DNA of 17,553 nucleotides, from positions 1 to 17,553 of the forward strand of contig JAUUYB010000009.1 of assembly GCA_030590605.1 (NCBI GenBank). The letters are read 5' to 3'. Positions 1-8,569 of the stretch are shown one piece after another. This stretch comes from Candidatus Woesearchaeota archaeon. Its GTDB lineage: Archaea > Nanobdellota > Nanobdellia > Woesearchaeales > JAUUYB01. The notes under the pieces are model-generated. The model did not search any database, was not told where the DNA came from, and saw nothing but the letters and a program-made list of their open reading frames with translations. How positions within the stretch are numbered: position 1 is the first letter of the stretch; every line of letters starts with the position of its first letter. The translations under genes were made by a program, and so were the position numbers.

Positions 1-1
1 C

Positions 2-457
2 AAGACATATTTTTTAGATGACCTTTCTGGAAGGACTGGAGTGACAGGTGACGCTAATATATTCCCTTTCTGGACCGGAATCATCAACGATGAGAAGATG
101 CTCAAACAATCATTTGATACTCTGAGATCAGAAAAGCTTGATAAACCATTCCCTTTGAAATACCACCAGAAAGGAGAAGAATACAGTATGGGGTTCGCTA
201 ACAGGCTCGCTCCGGACTATGAGACTGACAGCATATGGGCCCATATCGGGTTGATCCTGATAGAGATCGTATACCAAAACGAAAAACGCTATGCAAGAAA
301 ATATTTACAACAATATTTCGAAAATATCATAAAACATAAGACCTTTCTAGAGGTATATAATCGGAATGGGCAGCCATATCGAACATCTTTCTATATAACT
401 GATGAAGGGATGCTATGGGCATCTATGTATCTTGCACATCTAAAGAAACTGAACTAA
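2..457 (+). CDS. Glycoside-hydrolase-like protein, C-terminal part (5' end outside window)
   Basis: The frame is open from the first bases of the window (reading KTYFLDDLSGRTG before the first possible GTG at 41), so this is the 3' end of a longer gene and not a gene starting at 41. About 151 residues are visible. Features such as DANIFPFWTG near the start, LAPDYETDSIW in the middle and FLEVYNRNGQPYR followed by DEGMLWA near the end resemble the C-terminal half of (alpha/alpha)6-barrel glycoside hydrolases of the glycogen-debranching/amylo-alpha-1,6-glucosidase type. This is recognition by pattern, so the substrate is uncertain. A trehalase-, invertase- or glucoamylase-like enzyme is also possible. 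No signal peptide can be judged because the N-terminus is missing. The stop TAA (455-457) interleaves with the TAG stop of atpD on the other strand, so the two genes converge with no intergenic space. Confidence 0.6.
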   Translation, partial: KTYFLDDLSGRTGVTGDANIFPFWTGIINDEKMLKQSFDTLRSEKLDKPFPLKYHQKGEEYSMGFANRLAPDYETDSIWAHIGLILIEIVYQNEKRYARKYLQQYFENIIKHKTFLEVYNRNGQPYRTSFYITDEGMLWASMYLAHLKKLN

Positions 458-1065
458 GCTTTGATCCGTTTCATACGGAAAACTGTCTCTCTTTCCATCT
501 CTTCAAGTCTTAGCTGGATGAACTTTTGGATGCGCTCTTTTTCCGGGATAACCTTGAATTCCAGGGCGTTCACCCGCCTTTTCGTGTTCTCGATCTCTTT
601 TAGAAGCTTCTTCATCGAGGTCTCAATCTCTGCAGCCTTGATGATCTTTTCAACGAGCCCTTCATATGCATAAGCCGCCTCGTCGATAGAAGGGGAATGA
701 TAGACTCCGTACCCACGTTCAGGGAAATGTTTCACTATCGATTCGGCCTCAATCTTTGGCACGACGACACCCATTATGTTCTTAGTGTCGAGCTTGATAT
801 CCGGTTTCTGTTTGATTGCCATAGCCATTGATTTGATCTTGAGGTCAGACTCCATAAGTCTCGCTATGTTCATCTTCTCAATCGCTTTCAGGTAGAGTTC
901 GACAATTTCCACGCGGATGGTCTTCGCGTCCTTCAGTATATCGAAGAAGTCAAGTATAAGTCCATCTCTTTTCTTCTTAAGGAGCTTGTGGCCTGACTTC
1001 GCTAACTTGATCGATTTCTTGAGTTTTATCAGCTCACTTCTTGTAGGTTTTACGTCCTGGCTCAT
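454..1065 (-). CDS. atpD: A-type ATP synthase subunit D (central rotor stalk)
   Basis: 203 residues, the usual length for archaeal/vacuolar subunit D. The N-terminus (VKPTRSELIKLKKSIKLAK, then GHKLLKKKRDGLI) is the family signature. The rest is mostly charged helix, matching the long antiparallel coiled coil that turns inside the A3B3 head and couples ion flow at the membrane to ATP synthesis or hydrolysis. It is the last gene of the nine-gene operon and starts 14 bases after the atpB stop. A weak GTGAAAAG lies just before the ATG. Its TAG stop overlaps the stop of the convergent glycoside-hydrolase-like gene. No subunit G gene follows it, unlike the methanosarcinal operon. Identity is near certain from sequence plus context. 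Confidence 0.96.
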   Translation of the reverse strand: MSQDVKPTRSELIKLKKSIKLAKSGHKLLKKKRDGLILDFFDILKDAKTIRVEIVELYLKAIEKMNIARLMESDLKIKSMAMAIKQKPDIKLDTKNIMGVVVPKIEAESIVKHFPERGYGVYHSPSIDEAAYAYEGLVEKIIKAAEIETSMKKLLKEIENTKRRVNALEFKVIPEKERIQKFIQLRLEEMERETVFRMKRIKA

Positions 1066-1079
1066 CTTTTCACAACAAA

Positions 1080-2456
1080 TTATTCTTCCTTTGTCTCTTT
1101 CCAGTGTTTTTCTTTCAGTTCTGGGCTAATCCTGGAAAGTTCCTCTTTTGGAATAGAACCCATAAGCTTCCAGCCAAGATTCAGAGTGCCGACGATATCT
1201 CTGTTCTCATTCCTTCCCTGTCTGACAAATTTATCTTCAAACTTCTCAGCGAACTTAAGCAGTCGTTTGTCCCTCGGTGAAAGTGCGTCTTCTCCGACAA
1301 TCGCCACTAGCCCTCTTAGGTCACGTCCTTCTGCGTATCCTGCGTACATCTGGTCTGAGACCTGTTTATGGTCCTCTCTTGTCGAATCCTTTCCGATACC
1401 TAGGTTCATAAGCCTTGAAAGGCTAGGAAGAACGTCGATAGGAGGATAGATGCCTGTCATGTGAAGCTCTCTTCCAAGAACTATCTGTCCTTCAGTGATA
1501 TATCCAGTCAGGTCAGGGATAGGATGGGTTATGTCGTCTCCGACCATAGTCAGGATCGGAATCTGGGTGACAGATCCTTTCTTCCCTTTGATCATACCTG
1601 CTCTTTCGTAGATCATAGCAAGATCAGTATACATGTATCCAGGGTATCCTCTTCGTCCTGGAATCTCTTCTCGTGCTGCTCCGATCTCTCTCAATGATTC
1701 ACAATAATTGGTCATGTCTGTCAGGATGACGAGGACATGCATATCATGCTCAAAAGCCAGATATTCTGCAGTTGTCAAAGCCATCCTTGGTGTGATAAGT
1801 CTCTCTGCTGCTGGATCGTCTGCAAGATTAAGGAAAACTACGCTCCTCTCAAGTGCGCCAGTCTCTTCGAAATCCTTCATGAAATACTGTGCTTCTTCAT
1901 TGGTTATACCCATAGCTGCGAAGACGATAGCGAATGAGCCTTTCTGTCCAATCACTTTAGCCTGACGAGCTACCTGAAGCGCGATCTCGTTGTGAGGAAG
2001 TCCACTTCCTGAGAAAATCGGCAGTTTCTGGCCTCTAACGAGAGTGTTCATGGCGTCAATAGTAGATACCCCTGTCTGGATGAAATCTGCAGGCATCCCC
2101 CTTGAATATGGATTGATAGCGGATCCTATGATATCGAGCCGTTTCTCAGGAATGATCTCTGCTCCTCCATCAATCGGTTTTCCTGCACCGTTGAAGATCC
2201 TGCCCATCATGTCTTTTGCGACAGGAAGCTTGATGACGTCTCCAAGGAACTTCACTTTAGTCTCTCTAGATATCTGACTGGTTCCTTCGAAGACCTGGAC
2301 GACTACGAGATCGTCTGAGGTGTCTAGCACTTGACCATTCTTCAGTTCTCCATTCTCTAGAGTCAGTTTTACGAGCTCTCCATATCCGACTGAATCTGTC
2401 TTCTCGACGAACACTAGCGGACCTGCGATTTGTTTGATTGTTTTGTACTCTTTCAT
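1080..2456 (-). CDS. atpB: A-type ATP synthase subunit B (non-catalytic head subunit)
   Basis: 458 residues from the chosen ATG at 2456. An in-frame GTG three codons earlier (2465) lies inside the AGGTGG ribosome binding site (2462-2467), which sits five bases before the ATG, so the ATG is preferred. The beta-barrel N-terminus ([14 protein letters not shown]) is followed by the degenerate nucleotide-binding loop [10 protein letters not shown] at about residues 150-159, which replaces a real Walker A lysine. This is typical of the regulatory, non-catalytic B subunit that alternates with A in the hexameric head. Further family landmarks are [20 protein letters not shown], the [20 protein letters not shown] stretch and [11 protein letters not shown]. 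Its binding site overlaps the end of atpA, so translation of the two is probably coupled. Confidence 0.97.
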   Translation of the reverse strand: MKEYKTIKQIAGPLVFVEKTDSVGYGELVKLTLENGELKNGQVLDTSDDLVVVQVFEGTSQISRETKVKFLGDVIKLPVAKDMMGRIFNGAGKPIDGGAEIIPEKRLDIIGSAINPYSRGMPADFIQTGVSTIDAMNTLVRGQKLPIFSGSGLPHNEIALQVARQAKVIGQKGSFAIVFAAMGITNEEAQYFMKDFEETGALERSVVFLNLADDPAAERLITPRMALTTAEYLAFEHDMHVLVILTDMTNYCESLREIGAAREEIPGRRGYPGYMYTDLAMIYERAGMIKGKKGSVTQIPILTMVGDDITHPIPDLTGYITEGQIVLGRELHMTGIYPPIDVLPSLSRLMNLGIGKDSTREDHKQVSDQMYAGYAEGRDLRGLVAIVGEDALSPRDKRLLKFAEKFEDKFVRQGRNENRDIVGTLNLGWKLMGSIPKEELSRISPELKEKHWKETKEE

Positions 2457-2461
2457 TTCAT

Positions 2462-2467
2462 CCACCT
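2462..2467 (-). promoter_or_regulatory. Ribosome binding site AGGTGG that sets the atpB start
   Basis: AGGTGG on the minus strand, five bases before the ATG at 2456. It overlaps the first two bases of the atpA TAG stop (2466-2468). It matches the GGTGA/GGTGG sites before atpA, atpE, atpH and the AbrB-PhoU gene, and rules out the GTG at 2465 as the start. Confidence 0.75.
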
Positions 2468-4196
2468 AAATTCTCGAAAATTCCTTGTCGAGCTCTTTTT
2501 GAATGCTCTTTAGCAAGGTATTATAGTCCTTCTCGAACTTGACCTCACCAATCTTGTCCCTGGTCTTGATATCAAGGATCTTGACAAGCTTTTTTCCGTT
2601 TGATAGCGCATCATACGCTTTGTCAGCGTAATGCAAGATGGTCTCTCCCATCATAAGTGTCTTTTTCGGTTCTGAATATGTGTCGACATCATGGAATGCA
2701 TTCTGCTGAAGGAAATATTCTCTTAACATACGTCCGACCTCGAGAGTGATCTGCTCTTTCTCCGGAAGTGCGTCTGAACCTACTAGCTGTACGATCTCCA
2801 TAAGCTTATCCTCTTCCTGGAGGATGGATTTGATACGTTTGATCATCTTCACCCAGTTCTCTCCGACGTTCTTGTTATACCACGGCTCAAGCGGAGATGA
2901 ATAGAGAGAATACGAACTTAACCAATTGATAGACGGAAAATGTCTCCTCTGAGCGAGTTTCGCATCCAAGGCCCAAAATACCTTAGTGACCCTTAGCGTG
3001 TTCTGGGTGACTGGTTCTGAAAAGTCTCCACCTGGAGGGCTTACTGCACCTATAACAGTGACAGATCCTTCTTTCATCGATTCATCAAGCGGTACGACCC
3101 GGCCTGCACGTTCGTAGAACTGTGCGAGCCTGGTGGATAGATATGCAGGATATCCTTCTTCTCCTGGCATCTCTTCTAGCCTAGATGAGATCTCCCTCAT
3201 AGCTTCTGCCCATCTGGATGTCGAGTCAGCCATCATAGCAACGCTGTAACCCATATCCCTGAAATATTCCGCTATCGTGACTCCTGTGTAAATGGATGCT
3301 TCCCTTGCTGCTACAGGCATGTTGGAAGTGTTTGCGATAAGTACAGTACGTTCCATGAGAGGTTTTCCGGATTTTGGATCTGTCAAGTGCGGGAATTCTG
3401 TCAGCACTTCTGTCATCTCGTTCCCTCTCTCGCCGCAGCCTACATATACTATGATCTCTGCGTCACACCATTTCGCGAGCTGCTGCTGAGAGACAGTCTT
3501 TCCTGCGCCGAATGGTCCTGGGATAGCTGCTACCCCCCCTTTGGAAATCGGGAATAGTGCGTCGAAAATCCTTTGTCCTGTGATAAGAGGGATGTCTGGA
3601 GCGAGCTTCTTTTTTGAAGGTCTCGCGAACTTCACTGGCCAGACCTGTTTCATCCTGAGCTCTGTTCCGTCTTCTAGCTTTCCGATAACGTCACTCACTG
3701 TGTACTTTCCTGACTTGATATCTTTGATCGTTGATTCTTTAGTCCCTGGAGGGACCATGATCCTATGGATTATAGTCTCGGTCTCCTTGACCTCTCCTAT
3801 GACTTGTCCTGCAGTGACTTTTTGACCTTTCTTTACTGTCGGCTTGAAATCCCATTTCTTTTTCTCATCGATACCAGGGGCGTCGACTCCTCGTAGGATA
3901 TAATCTCCCATCTGTTTCTGGAGATACTCTAAAGGACGCTGGATGCCGTCATAGATGTTCTTCAACATCCCTGGACCTAGATCTACAGTCAGTGGTTTTC
4001 CAGTGGTAGTGACCGGTTCTCCTGGCCTGAGGCCGGATGTGTCTTCGTATACCTGAATGGTCGTGAACTTCCCGTCAATCTTGATGACTTCTCCCATGAG
4101 GTTCTCTTTTCCGACCCTCACAAGCTCGAACATCTCTGCGGCGATACCGATAGCTACTGCCACCGGTCCCGCAATTCGATAAATCTTTCCTTGCAT
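2466..4196 (-). CDS. atpA: A-type ATP synthase subunit A (catalytic head subunit)
   Basis: 576 residues, full length. The N-terminal barrel (GKIYRIAGPVAVA) is followed by the archaeal/vacuolar 'non-homologous region' at about 110-190, the catalytic P-loop GPFGAGKT (227-234, Lys233), the catalytic-glutamate motif CGERGNE (Glu256) and NTSNMPVAAREASIYTG. The segment NWLSSYSLY with PLEPWY and the C-terminal helical domain complete the family pattern. It binds and hydrolyses or makes ATP at the A/B interface in the cytoplasm. The P-loop has Ala231 where the archaeal norm I recall is Ser (GPFGSGKT). The ATG at 4196 is preceded by AGGTGA six bases upstream, inside the end of atpF. The TAG stop abuts atpB. 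No intein interrupts the P-loop region. Confidence 0.97.
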   Translation of the reverse strand: MQGKIYRIAGPVAVAIGIAAEMFELVRVGKENLMGEVIKIDGKFTTIQVYEDTSGLRPGEPVTTTGKPLTVDLGPGMLKNIYDGIQRPLEYLQKQMGDYILRGVDAPGIDEKKKWDFKPTVKKGQKVTAGQVIGEVKETETIIHRIMVPPGTKESTIKDIKSGKYTVSDVIGKLEDGTELRMKQVWPVKFARPSKKKLAPDIPLITGQRIFDALFPISKGGVAAIPGPFGAGKTVSQQQLAKWCDAEIIVYVGCGERGNEMTEVLTEFPHLTDPKSGKPLMERTVLIANTSNMPVAAREASIYTGVTIAEYFRDMGYSVAMMADSTSRWAEAMREISSRLEEMPGEEGYPAYLSTRLAQFYERAGRVVPLDESMKEGSVTVIGAVSPPGGDFSEPVTQNTLRVTKVFWALDAKLAQRRHFPSINWLSSYSLYSSPLEPWYNKNVGENWVKMIKRIKSILQEEDKLMEIVQLVGSDALPEKEQITLEVGRMLREYFLQQNAFHDVDTYSEPKKTLMMGETILHYADKAYDALSNGKKLVKILDIKTRDKIGEVKFEKDYNTLLKSIQKELDKEFSRI

Positions 4197-4198
4197 GC

Positions 4199-4510
4199 TT
4201 ATTCACCTTTCCATAAGTCGATACCTATCGACTTCTTGATCATGTTTTTGAGACCCTCCTGGGTCGCTTCTGTTGAGAGCGTGATAAATACTGGTTCGAT
4301 CGAATCCTCGACAATATTCCTTTCTGTCGGATCTATCCTGCAGACAAGCCGTTCATCCAAGATGACGATGCTGATATCAGATATCTCCATCACTTTCTTG
4401 ATGGTAGTGAGAGGATCCTCATTTTCCCGTACATTGAATGTGTCGCTGATCCCTGCCAGCTGGAATCCTAATGTGAATTCCGAATTCCCTATTATTCCTA
4501 TCTTTGACAT
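4199..4510 (-). CDS. atpF: A-type ATP synthase subunit F (rotor, regulatory)
   Basis: 103 residues, the standard size. KIGIIGNSEFTLGFQLAGI at the N-terminus is the subunit F signature, followed by a Rossmann-like alternation of strands and helices (ISIVILDERLV in the middle) and a C-terminal helix that in this family reaches into the A3B3 head. It binds subunit D in the central rotor and modulates ATPase activity. It lies one base after the atpC stop, and its own stop is two bases before the atpA start, so it is buried in the operon. A GTGAT sequence a few bases before the ATG can serve as the ribosome binding site. Confidence 0.94.
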   Translation of the reverse strand: MSKIGIIGNSEFTLGFQLAGISDTFNVRENEDPLTTIKKVMEISDISIVILDERLVCRIDPTERNIVEDSIEPVFITLSTEATQEGLKNMIKKSIGIDLWKGE

Positions 4511-4511
4511 C

Positions 4512-5564
4512 TTAAATCACGATTATAGATTCTATGAATTCGTCTTTTACGCCTAGCTGTTTTCCTTTGATTATTTTTATCAGATTCTTAGCTTCGTTCT
4601 CTTTCCCGAACATGTAATCCAGTATATTCTGGATAGAAAGCGGATTCAGACGCGTAAATGTTGTCGTTTTCTTGAGAAGATATATCAGGATATCCTTCTC
4701 TATGTAGATAAGGGTATTTTCATCCTTTAGTTTCCTGATCCCTTCACCAAGGAACTTGCCATATGGAGAAGTTTCGAGGTAGTTCATCATTGCATCGAGA
4801 TCGTTTAGTTTAATCAAGCTGTTTACTGTCTTGCTCCCATTATCATGTTGCAGAGTGATCAAATGATTCTTGATTTTCCTGTTCTCTATCTTTTCGCGCT
4901 TGAGCATAAGGATTGTCATGATATCCCTTATTTCCATCTCTAGTTCAAGGAATTCTCTGAAGAACTTACCTTGAATAGGAAGGCTTTGAGAGAAATCCAT
5001 CACCTCGTCGAAGTACATCTTGTCGAGAGCTGATTCGATATCAATCAAAGTCCCATCAGTCTTGAACTTGGCGATAGGCTTAACGAGTTTTTTCTGGTCA
5101 AGAATACTCAATGAAGATAGAACTGATTCAATCGAGTCTTTTTTCCAGAGTGTCAGAAGAGCAGTTTCTGAGAGTATACCTGCAGGTTGCAACGATGTGA
5201 GTATCTTTTCTTCATCGACATCTGAGAATTTGGCTCTTATAATCTTCTTGATGTTCTCAATATCTATCCTTTTCAGGTAGATGAAAATCACCATCCTTAA
5301 TTCTGGAGGGGAAATCCTCTTCAGCTTGTTGAACGAGCTTGCCAGGTTCTTATTTATTGCGAGTTCTAGCAGTTCGATACCTTTATACCTATTAGCGAGC
5401 TCATCGATCTCCTTCTTGTACTCAGATTCCTGGAGGTATCTGGTTGTTTCAGGAAGGGACATCTTCATGAGTTTGTGATAGTCCTCCTTCTTAATGAGGA
5501 GTGACTTCATCACATTCGACCTTACATATGTGTAAGGGTATTCTCCAAGCTGTTTCATAAACAT
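4512..5564 (-). CDS. atpC: A-type ATP synthase subunit C (d-like socket between rotor and c-ring)
   Basis: 350 residues, matching archaeal AtpC/AhaC and eukaryotic V-type subunit d. The sequence is almost entirely helical. It starts PYTYVRSNVMKSLLI and contains ISPPELRMVIFIYLKRIDIENIKKIIRAK, typical of the three-fold repeated helical funnel that caps the membrane c-ring and receives the D/F shaft. It is soluble, with no signal or membrane segment. The ATG at 5564 lies two bases after the atpE stop. No good ribosome binding site is visible, so translation is probably coupled to atpE. An in-frame ATG at 5558 is an alternative that would shorten the protein by only two residues. Confidence 0.93.
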   Translation of the reverse strand: MFMKQLGEYPYTYVRSNVMKSLLIKKEDYHKLMKMSLPETTRYLQESEYKKEIDELANRYKGIELLELAINKNLASSFNKLKRISPPELRMVIFIYLKRIDIENIKKIIRAKFSDVDEEKILTSLQPAGILSETALLTLWKKDSIESVLSSLSILDQKKLVKPIAKFKTDGTLIDIESALDKMYFDEVMDFSQSLPIQGKFFREFLELEMEIRDIMTILMLKREKIENRKIKNHLITLQHDNGSKTVNSLIKLNDLDAMMNYLETSPYGKFLGEGIRKLKDENTLIYIEKDILIYLLKKTTTFTRLNPLSIQNILDYMFGKENEAKNLIKIIKGKQLGVKDEFIESIIVI

Positions 5565-5566
5565 CT

Positions 5567-6109
5567 TTATGTAAAGAGCATCTGTGAGATATCTTCGATG
5601 TTTTTCTCTTTGTATTCCTCAAGTAATGTCTCGAAGCAGAGGTCAACACTTACCATACCTTCGTTGTCTTCTGCAATCACACCACCTGCGATTCCTTTGG
5701 CAGTCGTTTTTCCTTCTATCATATCTTTGTCGCGTTTATTACAAAAGACCATACCGACATCGATCTCTTCCCCTGCTCGGTCAATTAACGTATTTAACCG
5801 TTTTTTCATCTCACTTTTCGGTGTCTTTTCGAGTCTATCAAGCGCTTCAGCAAAGGTTTCGTCAATCTGTAGTTTTTTCTCTGTCAAGACCGCTTTTTTC
5901 CTATCAAGGTCGTTCGACGCATCTGCTTTCTTCTCTAGAAGAGCAATATCTTCTTTGAGTGATTCAGCTCTCTCTTTCTTAATCGTCTCTGCTTTCTTCC
6001 TGGCACTCTCTAAGATAGCGTCCCTTTCTTTCTCTGCATCTTTTTGTATGGCTTTCGCTTCCTGGGACGCTTTCCGTGTTATCTCTTCCTTGACCGCTTC
6101 AAGACTCAT
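5567..6109 (-). CDS. atpE: A-type ATP synthase subunit E (peripheral stalk)
   Basis: 180 residues from the ATG at 6109. A GTG at 6118 in the same frame lies within the AGGTGG ribosome binding site (6115-6120), five bases before the ATG, and is therefore not the start. The first ~100 residues are a Lys/Glu/Ala-rich straight coiled coil (for example EAKAIQKDAEKERDAILESA). The last ~70 residues fold as the globular domain that grips the head, recognisable by GGVIAEDNEGMVSVDLCFET, the counterpart of the usual GGVIVE..DG.I..D.T.E motif. It pairs with subunit H (first gene of the operon) to form the peripheral stator stalk. It starts 14 bases after the atpK stop. Confidence 0.94.
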   Translation of the reverse strand: MSLEAVKEEITRKASQEAKAIQKDAEKERDAILESARKKAETIKKERAESLKEDIALLEKKADASNDLDRKKAVLTEKKLQIDETFAEALDRLEKTPKSEMKKRLNTLIDRAGEEIDVGMVFCNKRDKDMIEGKTTAKGIAGGVIAEDNEGMVSVDLCFETLLEEYKEKNIEDISQMLFT

Positions 6110-6114
6110 TTTTT

Positions 6115-6120
6115 CCACCT
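6115..6120 (-). promoter_or_regulatory. Ribosome binding site AGGTGG that sets the atpE start
   Basis: AGGTGG on the minus strand, exactly five bases before the ATG at 6109. This is the same spacing as at atpB and the AbrB-PhoU gene. It lies in the 14-base gap after the atpK TAA stop. Confidence 0.75.
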
Positions 6121-6123
6121 TAA

Positions 6124-6348
6124 TTAGTGGGAGCCCATAGCGAGAACCATCATGATCGCGATAACGAATCCGAAAATGACAATGGTTTCCGGAATGACTG
6201 TCAATACTAGTCCTTTACCGAAAAGCTCTTCTTTCTCTGCCATAGCTCCAATCGCTGCTGAACCGATAGCTTTCTCAGCTATAGCTGCTGCGATAGAGCT
6301 AAGTCCAATAGCAAGCCCTGCTCCAATTGCAATTAATCCTACATCCAT
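6124..6348 (-). CDS. atpK: A-type ATP synthase subunit K (membrane c-ring proteolipid)
   Basis: 74 residues forming one hairpin of two membrane helices: about residues 3-36, rich in Gly/Ala (IGAGLAIGLSSIAAAIAE), and about 46-70. The loop AMAEKEELFGKG faces the cytoplasm. The ion-carrying carboxylate is Glu54 in the PETIVIFG motif of helix 2. So this is the ancestral single-hairpin, 8-kDa form rather than a duplicated V-type subunit. Helix 1 lacks a glutamine that would clearly point to sodium, but has Glu25 and two serines, so proton versus sodium use cannot be decided by eye. GGAGG about ten bases before the ATG is a strong canonical ribosome binding site, fitting the high copy number of this subunit. 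The gene sits 26 bases after the atpI stop. Confidence 0.95.
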   Translation of the reverse strand: MDVGLIAIGAGLAIGLSSIAAAIAEKAIGSAAIGAMAEKEELFGKGLVLTVIPETIVIFGFVIAIMMVLAMGSH

Positions 6349-6374
6349 TTTTTATTTCCTCCAATAGTTTTTTT

Positions 6375-8213
6375 TTATTCTTTTACACCAAACGGCCGGA
6401 ACCTCTTTGCTCCTCCTTTGAAGAACTTTCCGAAGTACTCGACATAGTGCAATCGTAAAGAGTGTAAAAACGGCCCGATTGTACCGAGCGCGATATTAAC
6501 CATATGACCTACAATAAGCAGCAAAATCGCCCAGACTATGCTTATCCCCCCACTGTGAAAGAACTTTCCTGCGAACTCGTTCACGACCTCTGCGAGCTTC
6601 ACTGATGCTATTCCGATAGCCATAAGCCTTGCATAGGAAAGCATGTTCGAAAATATACCTGGAATCTCTACCATCCCTTGTGCTCCTTCTCCTTTGTATA
6701 TCATGTAGATAGGGATCAGAAGGAAAATGATACTGACCCATAGCTTCAATCTCCACATATGCATCCCAGACAAGACGATCATGCCGACTACTGCCTGCAA
6801 TATGAACCATGAGCCTTTCTCAAGCATAGCCCTCTTGAACCCATGATTCCTGAATTCATTGATGAATCCATTGATGAGCCCCCAATTGATATGAAGGAAC
6901 CCTATACATATAGCGATTATCAGGAGAGTTATCATCTCATGGCCACGTGACAATACCCTCCACATATCATGTCCAAAGAGCACTTCTGCTCCGAAGAACT
7001 CTCCGAAGAGTATTCCGAAGAAAATCGTCGAGACAGAGGACAGCATCAGGATATTGAAGAACTGCCTCCCAGCTGGGATGAATCTCTTTAATGTTGCGAA
7101 AAGTATGAGGGTAGTAATACCATATCCCCAATCTCCAAGCATGAAACCGAAGAATAAAGGGAAAGTCAGGAACATCAGGAATGTCGGATCCATCTCTTTA
7201 TACATAGGGAGTGCAAAGAGATCCATAAGCGCTTCGAATGATCTTGAAGGTTTTGGGTTGTTGAGCTTGACTGGGACATCTTCTTCGATTGCTGGTTCTT
7301 CTGCCTTAAAGTATATCTTTCCTTTTGTCAGCTTCTCGAGTGCGGCTTCTATCTTATCTACCTTTTTCGCCAGAACCCAACCTGTCACCATGAATGCTCT
7401 TTCGGATGATGCGAACTGGAGGGGGGCGTCAGCTTTTTCTGATTCGACAGCAAGCCTGGCCTCAACAGCTATGGTGTAAGGTGCCCATTTCTTCTTGATA
7501 TCACTGATGTTTTTCTTGATCGCGGCGATATCTTTCTCGAGTTTAATATTCTCTTTTTCAATATCTCTTATTTTCGCCTTGATATTTCCAGTAAGACCGG
7601 AGAGGTCCATAGTCACTTCGTTGAAACTCTCCTTTTCGAGGGCTTCCCTTACCTCTTGTTCATGTGGTTTTTCTGCAAAAATCGCTACAAGATCATCGTT
7701 ATCATCTGTGAATATCTCAAAAGTATCAGTAATTTTCCCTAATCGCTCTGCTAGACGCTCGACATCGTTTACCTGGCCAGTGAATCTACAGAGGCTTTCA
7801 AAATCATGGAATGCTTCGATCGGTAAGTCGAGTGATGCAGCTTTATGAAGTTCAACCATCCTTCCCTGGTTTTCTCTTACCTTATCGTCCATCTTTCGGA
7901 TGTCATCCAGAAGGATATTAGTATCATCATGGATCTTCTCGAGGTTCTTCTTTATCTGGACATAGGTGTCATCTACCTTCTTTCCAGAATCAGTCTTATC
8001 GATCTTCAGAAGGCTCATGAGGCTCCGGACTTTCACCAGAATCTCTGAGACCGTATCTCCTTGTTCGAGGGGGGATCCGATGTCTAGCTCATCAGATTTA
8101 TCGTGTTCGATTATATGGACAACTTCCTGATTGTGGAGCTCTTCGATTATATTCTCTAATAGGGAATGTGTAGAAAGGACTGTAATCTTTCGCATGCGTT
8201 CTGTCTGCAACAT
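6375..8213 (-). CDS. atpI: A-type ATP synthase subunit I (membrane a-subunit)
   Basis: 612 residues when started at the ATG at 8213 (MLQTERMRKITVLS), one base after the atpH stop. The frame stays open upstream, but a longer start at 8300 would overlap atpH heavily and adds a basic sequence unlike the family. The cytosolic half (to about residue 335) is coiled coil and binds the peripheral stalks. The C-terminal half carries about eight membrane helices, beginning near PTFLMFLTFPLFFGFMLGDWGYG. The conserved channel arginines are likely Arg529 in SYARLMAIGIASVKLAEV and Arg587 in HSLRLHYVEYFGKF. It forms the two half-channels that pass ions to the c-ring. The order H-I-K-E matches classical archaeal operons. 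Confidence 0.95.
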   Translation of the reverse strand: MLQTERMRKITVLSTHSLLENIIEELHNQEVVHIIEHDKSDELDIGSPLEQGDTVSEILVKVRSLMSLLKIDKTDSGKKVDDTYVQIKKNLEKIHDDTNILLDDIRKMDDKVRENQGRMVELHKAASLDLPIEAFHDFESLCRFTGQVNDVERLAERLGKITDTFEIFTDDNDDLVAIFAEKPHEQEVREALEKESFNEVTMDLSGLTGNIKAKIRDIEKENIKLEKDIAAIKKNISDIKKKWAPYTIAVEARLAVESEKADAPLQFASSERAFMVTGWVLAKKVDKIEAALEKLTKGKIYFKAEEPAIEEDVPVKLNNPKPSRSFEALMDLFALPMYKEMDPTFLMFLTFPLFFGFMLGDWGYGITTLILFATLKRFIPAGRQFFNILMLSSVSTIFFGILFGEFFGAEVLFGHDMWRVLSRGHEMITLLIIAICIGFLHINWGLINGFINEFRNHGFKRAMLEKGSWFILQAVVGMIVLSGMHMWRLKLWVSIIFLLIPIYMIYKGEGAQGMVEIPGIFSNMLSYARLMAIGIASVKLAEVVNEFAGKFFHSGGISIVWAILLLIVGHMVNIALGTIGPFLHSLRLHYVEYFGKFFKGGAKRFRPFGVKE

Positions 8214-8214
8214 T

Positions 8215-8523
8215 TTACATAAAATCTTTGGTGATATGGGATATGACCTTATCTTGGTTCTTCTTAGCGGTCTTTTTGATCGCTCCAATGTCGGTCTCAA
8301 TATTTTTTAGGTTATCTTCTTTTCTTGCTGTAATCTCTAATTCTTTCTCAGCGATCATTTTTTCTGCGTTGCTTGCAGCGGATAATTTGGCGTCATCTAT
8401 GATCTGGATAGACTCTTCTTTAGCTTTTGTGATAGTCTTGACTTTGTCTTTTTCCGCCTTTTCGAGAATACTTCCTGCTTTCTTTTCTGAATCCTTGATT
8501 TCTTTGAATATTTCAGTTCCCAT
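8215..8523 (-). CDS. atpH: A-type ATP synthase subunit H (peripheral stalk)
   Basis: 102 residues of nearly continuous charged helix rich in Lys, Glu and Ala (for example EIKDSEKKAGSILEKAEKDK), with no membrane segment. Size, composition and position immediately before atpI fit subunit H (AhaH/V-type G-like), which twists with subunit E into the stator stalk. On sequence alone a coiled coil of this kind would be hard to name; the operon position makes the call. It is the first gene of the operon. AGGTGG (8531-8536) lies seven bases before the ATG and a TATA-like box lies near 8562-8569. Confidence 0.88.
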   Translation of the reverse strand: MGTEIFKEIKDSEKKAGSILEKAEKDKVKTITKAKEESIQIIDDAKLSAASNAEKMIAEKELEITARKEDNLKNIETDIGAIKKTAKKNQDKVISHITKDFM

Positions 8524-8561
8524 TGGACATCCACCTGTAGTGGTGATGAAACCTGGGTCCT

Positions 8562-8569
8562 CTTAAATA
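8562..8569 (-). promoter_or_regulatory. TATA-like box of the ATP synthase operon
   Basis: TATTTAAG on the minus strand, centred about 42 bases before the atpH ATG. A start site about 25 bases downstream (near 8540) would leave a leader of roughly 16 bases containing the AGGTGG site. The palindrome CTATATAG at 8576-8583 is an alternative TATA box with a longer leader. Confidence 0.5.

Noticed and set aside
41..457. A complete 138-residue gene starting at a GTG at 41
   Set aside because: The frame is open to the window edge with continuous family-like sequence upstream, so it is the tail of a longer gene.
5598..6140. Plus-strand reading frame (180 codons) opposite atpE
   Set aside because: Ser/Phe-rich shadow of the Lys/Glu-rich atpE codons; no homology features.
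6375..8300. Longer atpI starting at 8300
   Set aside because: It would overlap atpH by 86 bases and adds a basic sequence unlike subunit I; the ATG at 8213 gives the family N-terminus.
4512..8523. Sodium-specific ATP synthase
   Set aside because: The c-subunit shows the ion-binding Glu54 but no clear sodium-ligand set that can be judged by eye; ion type left open.
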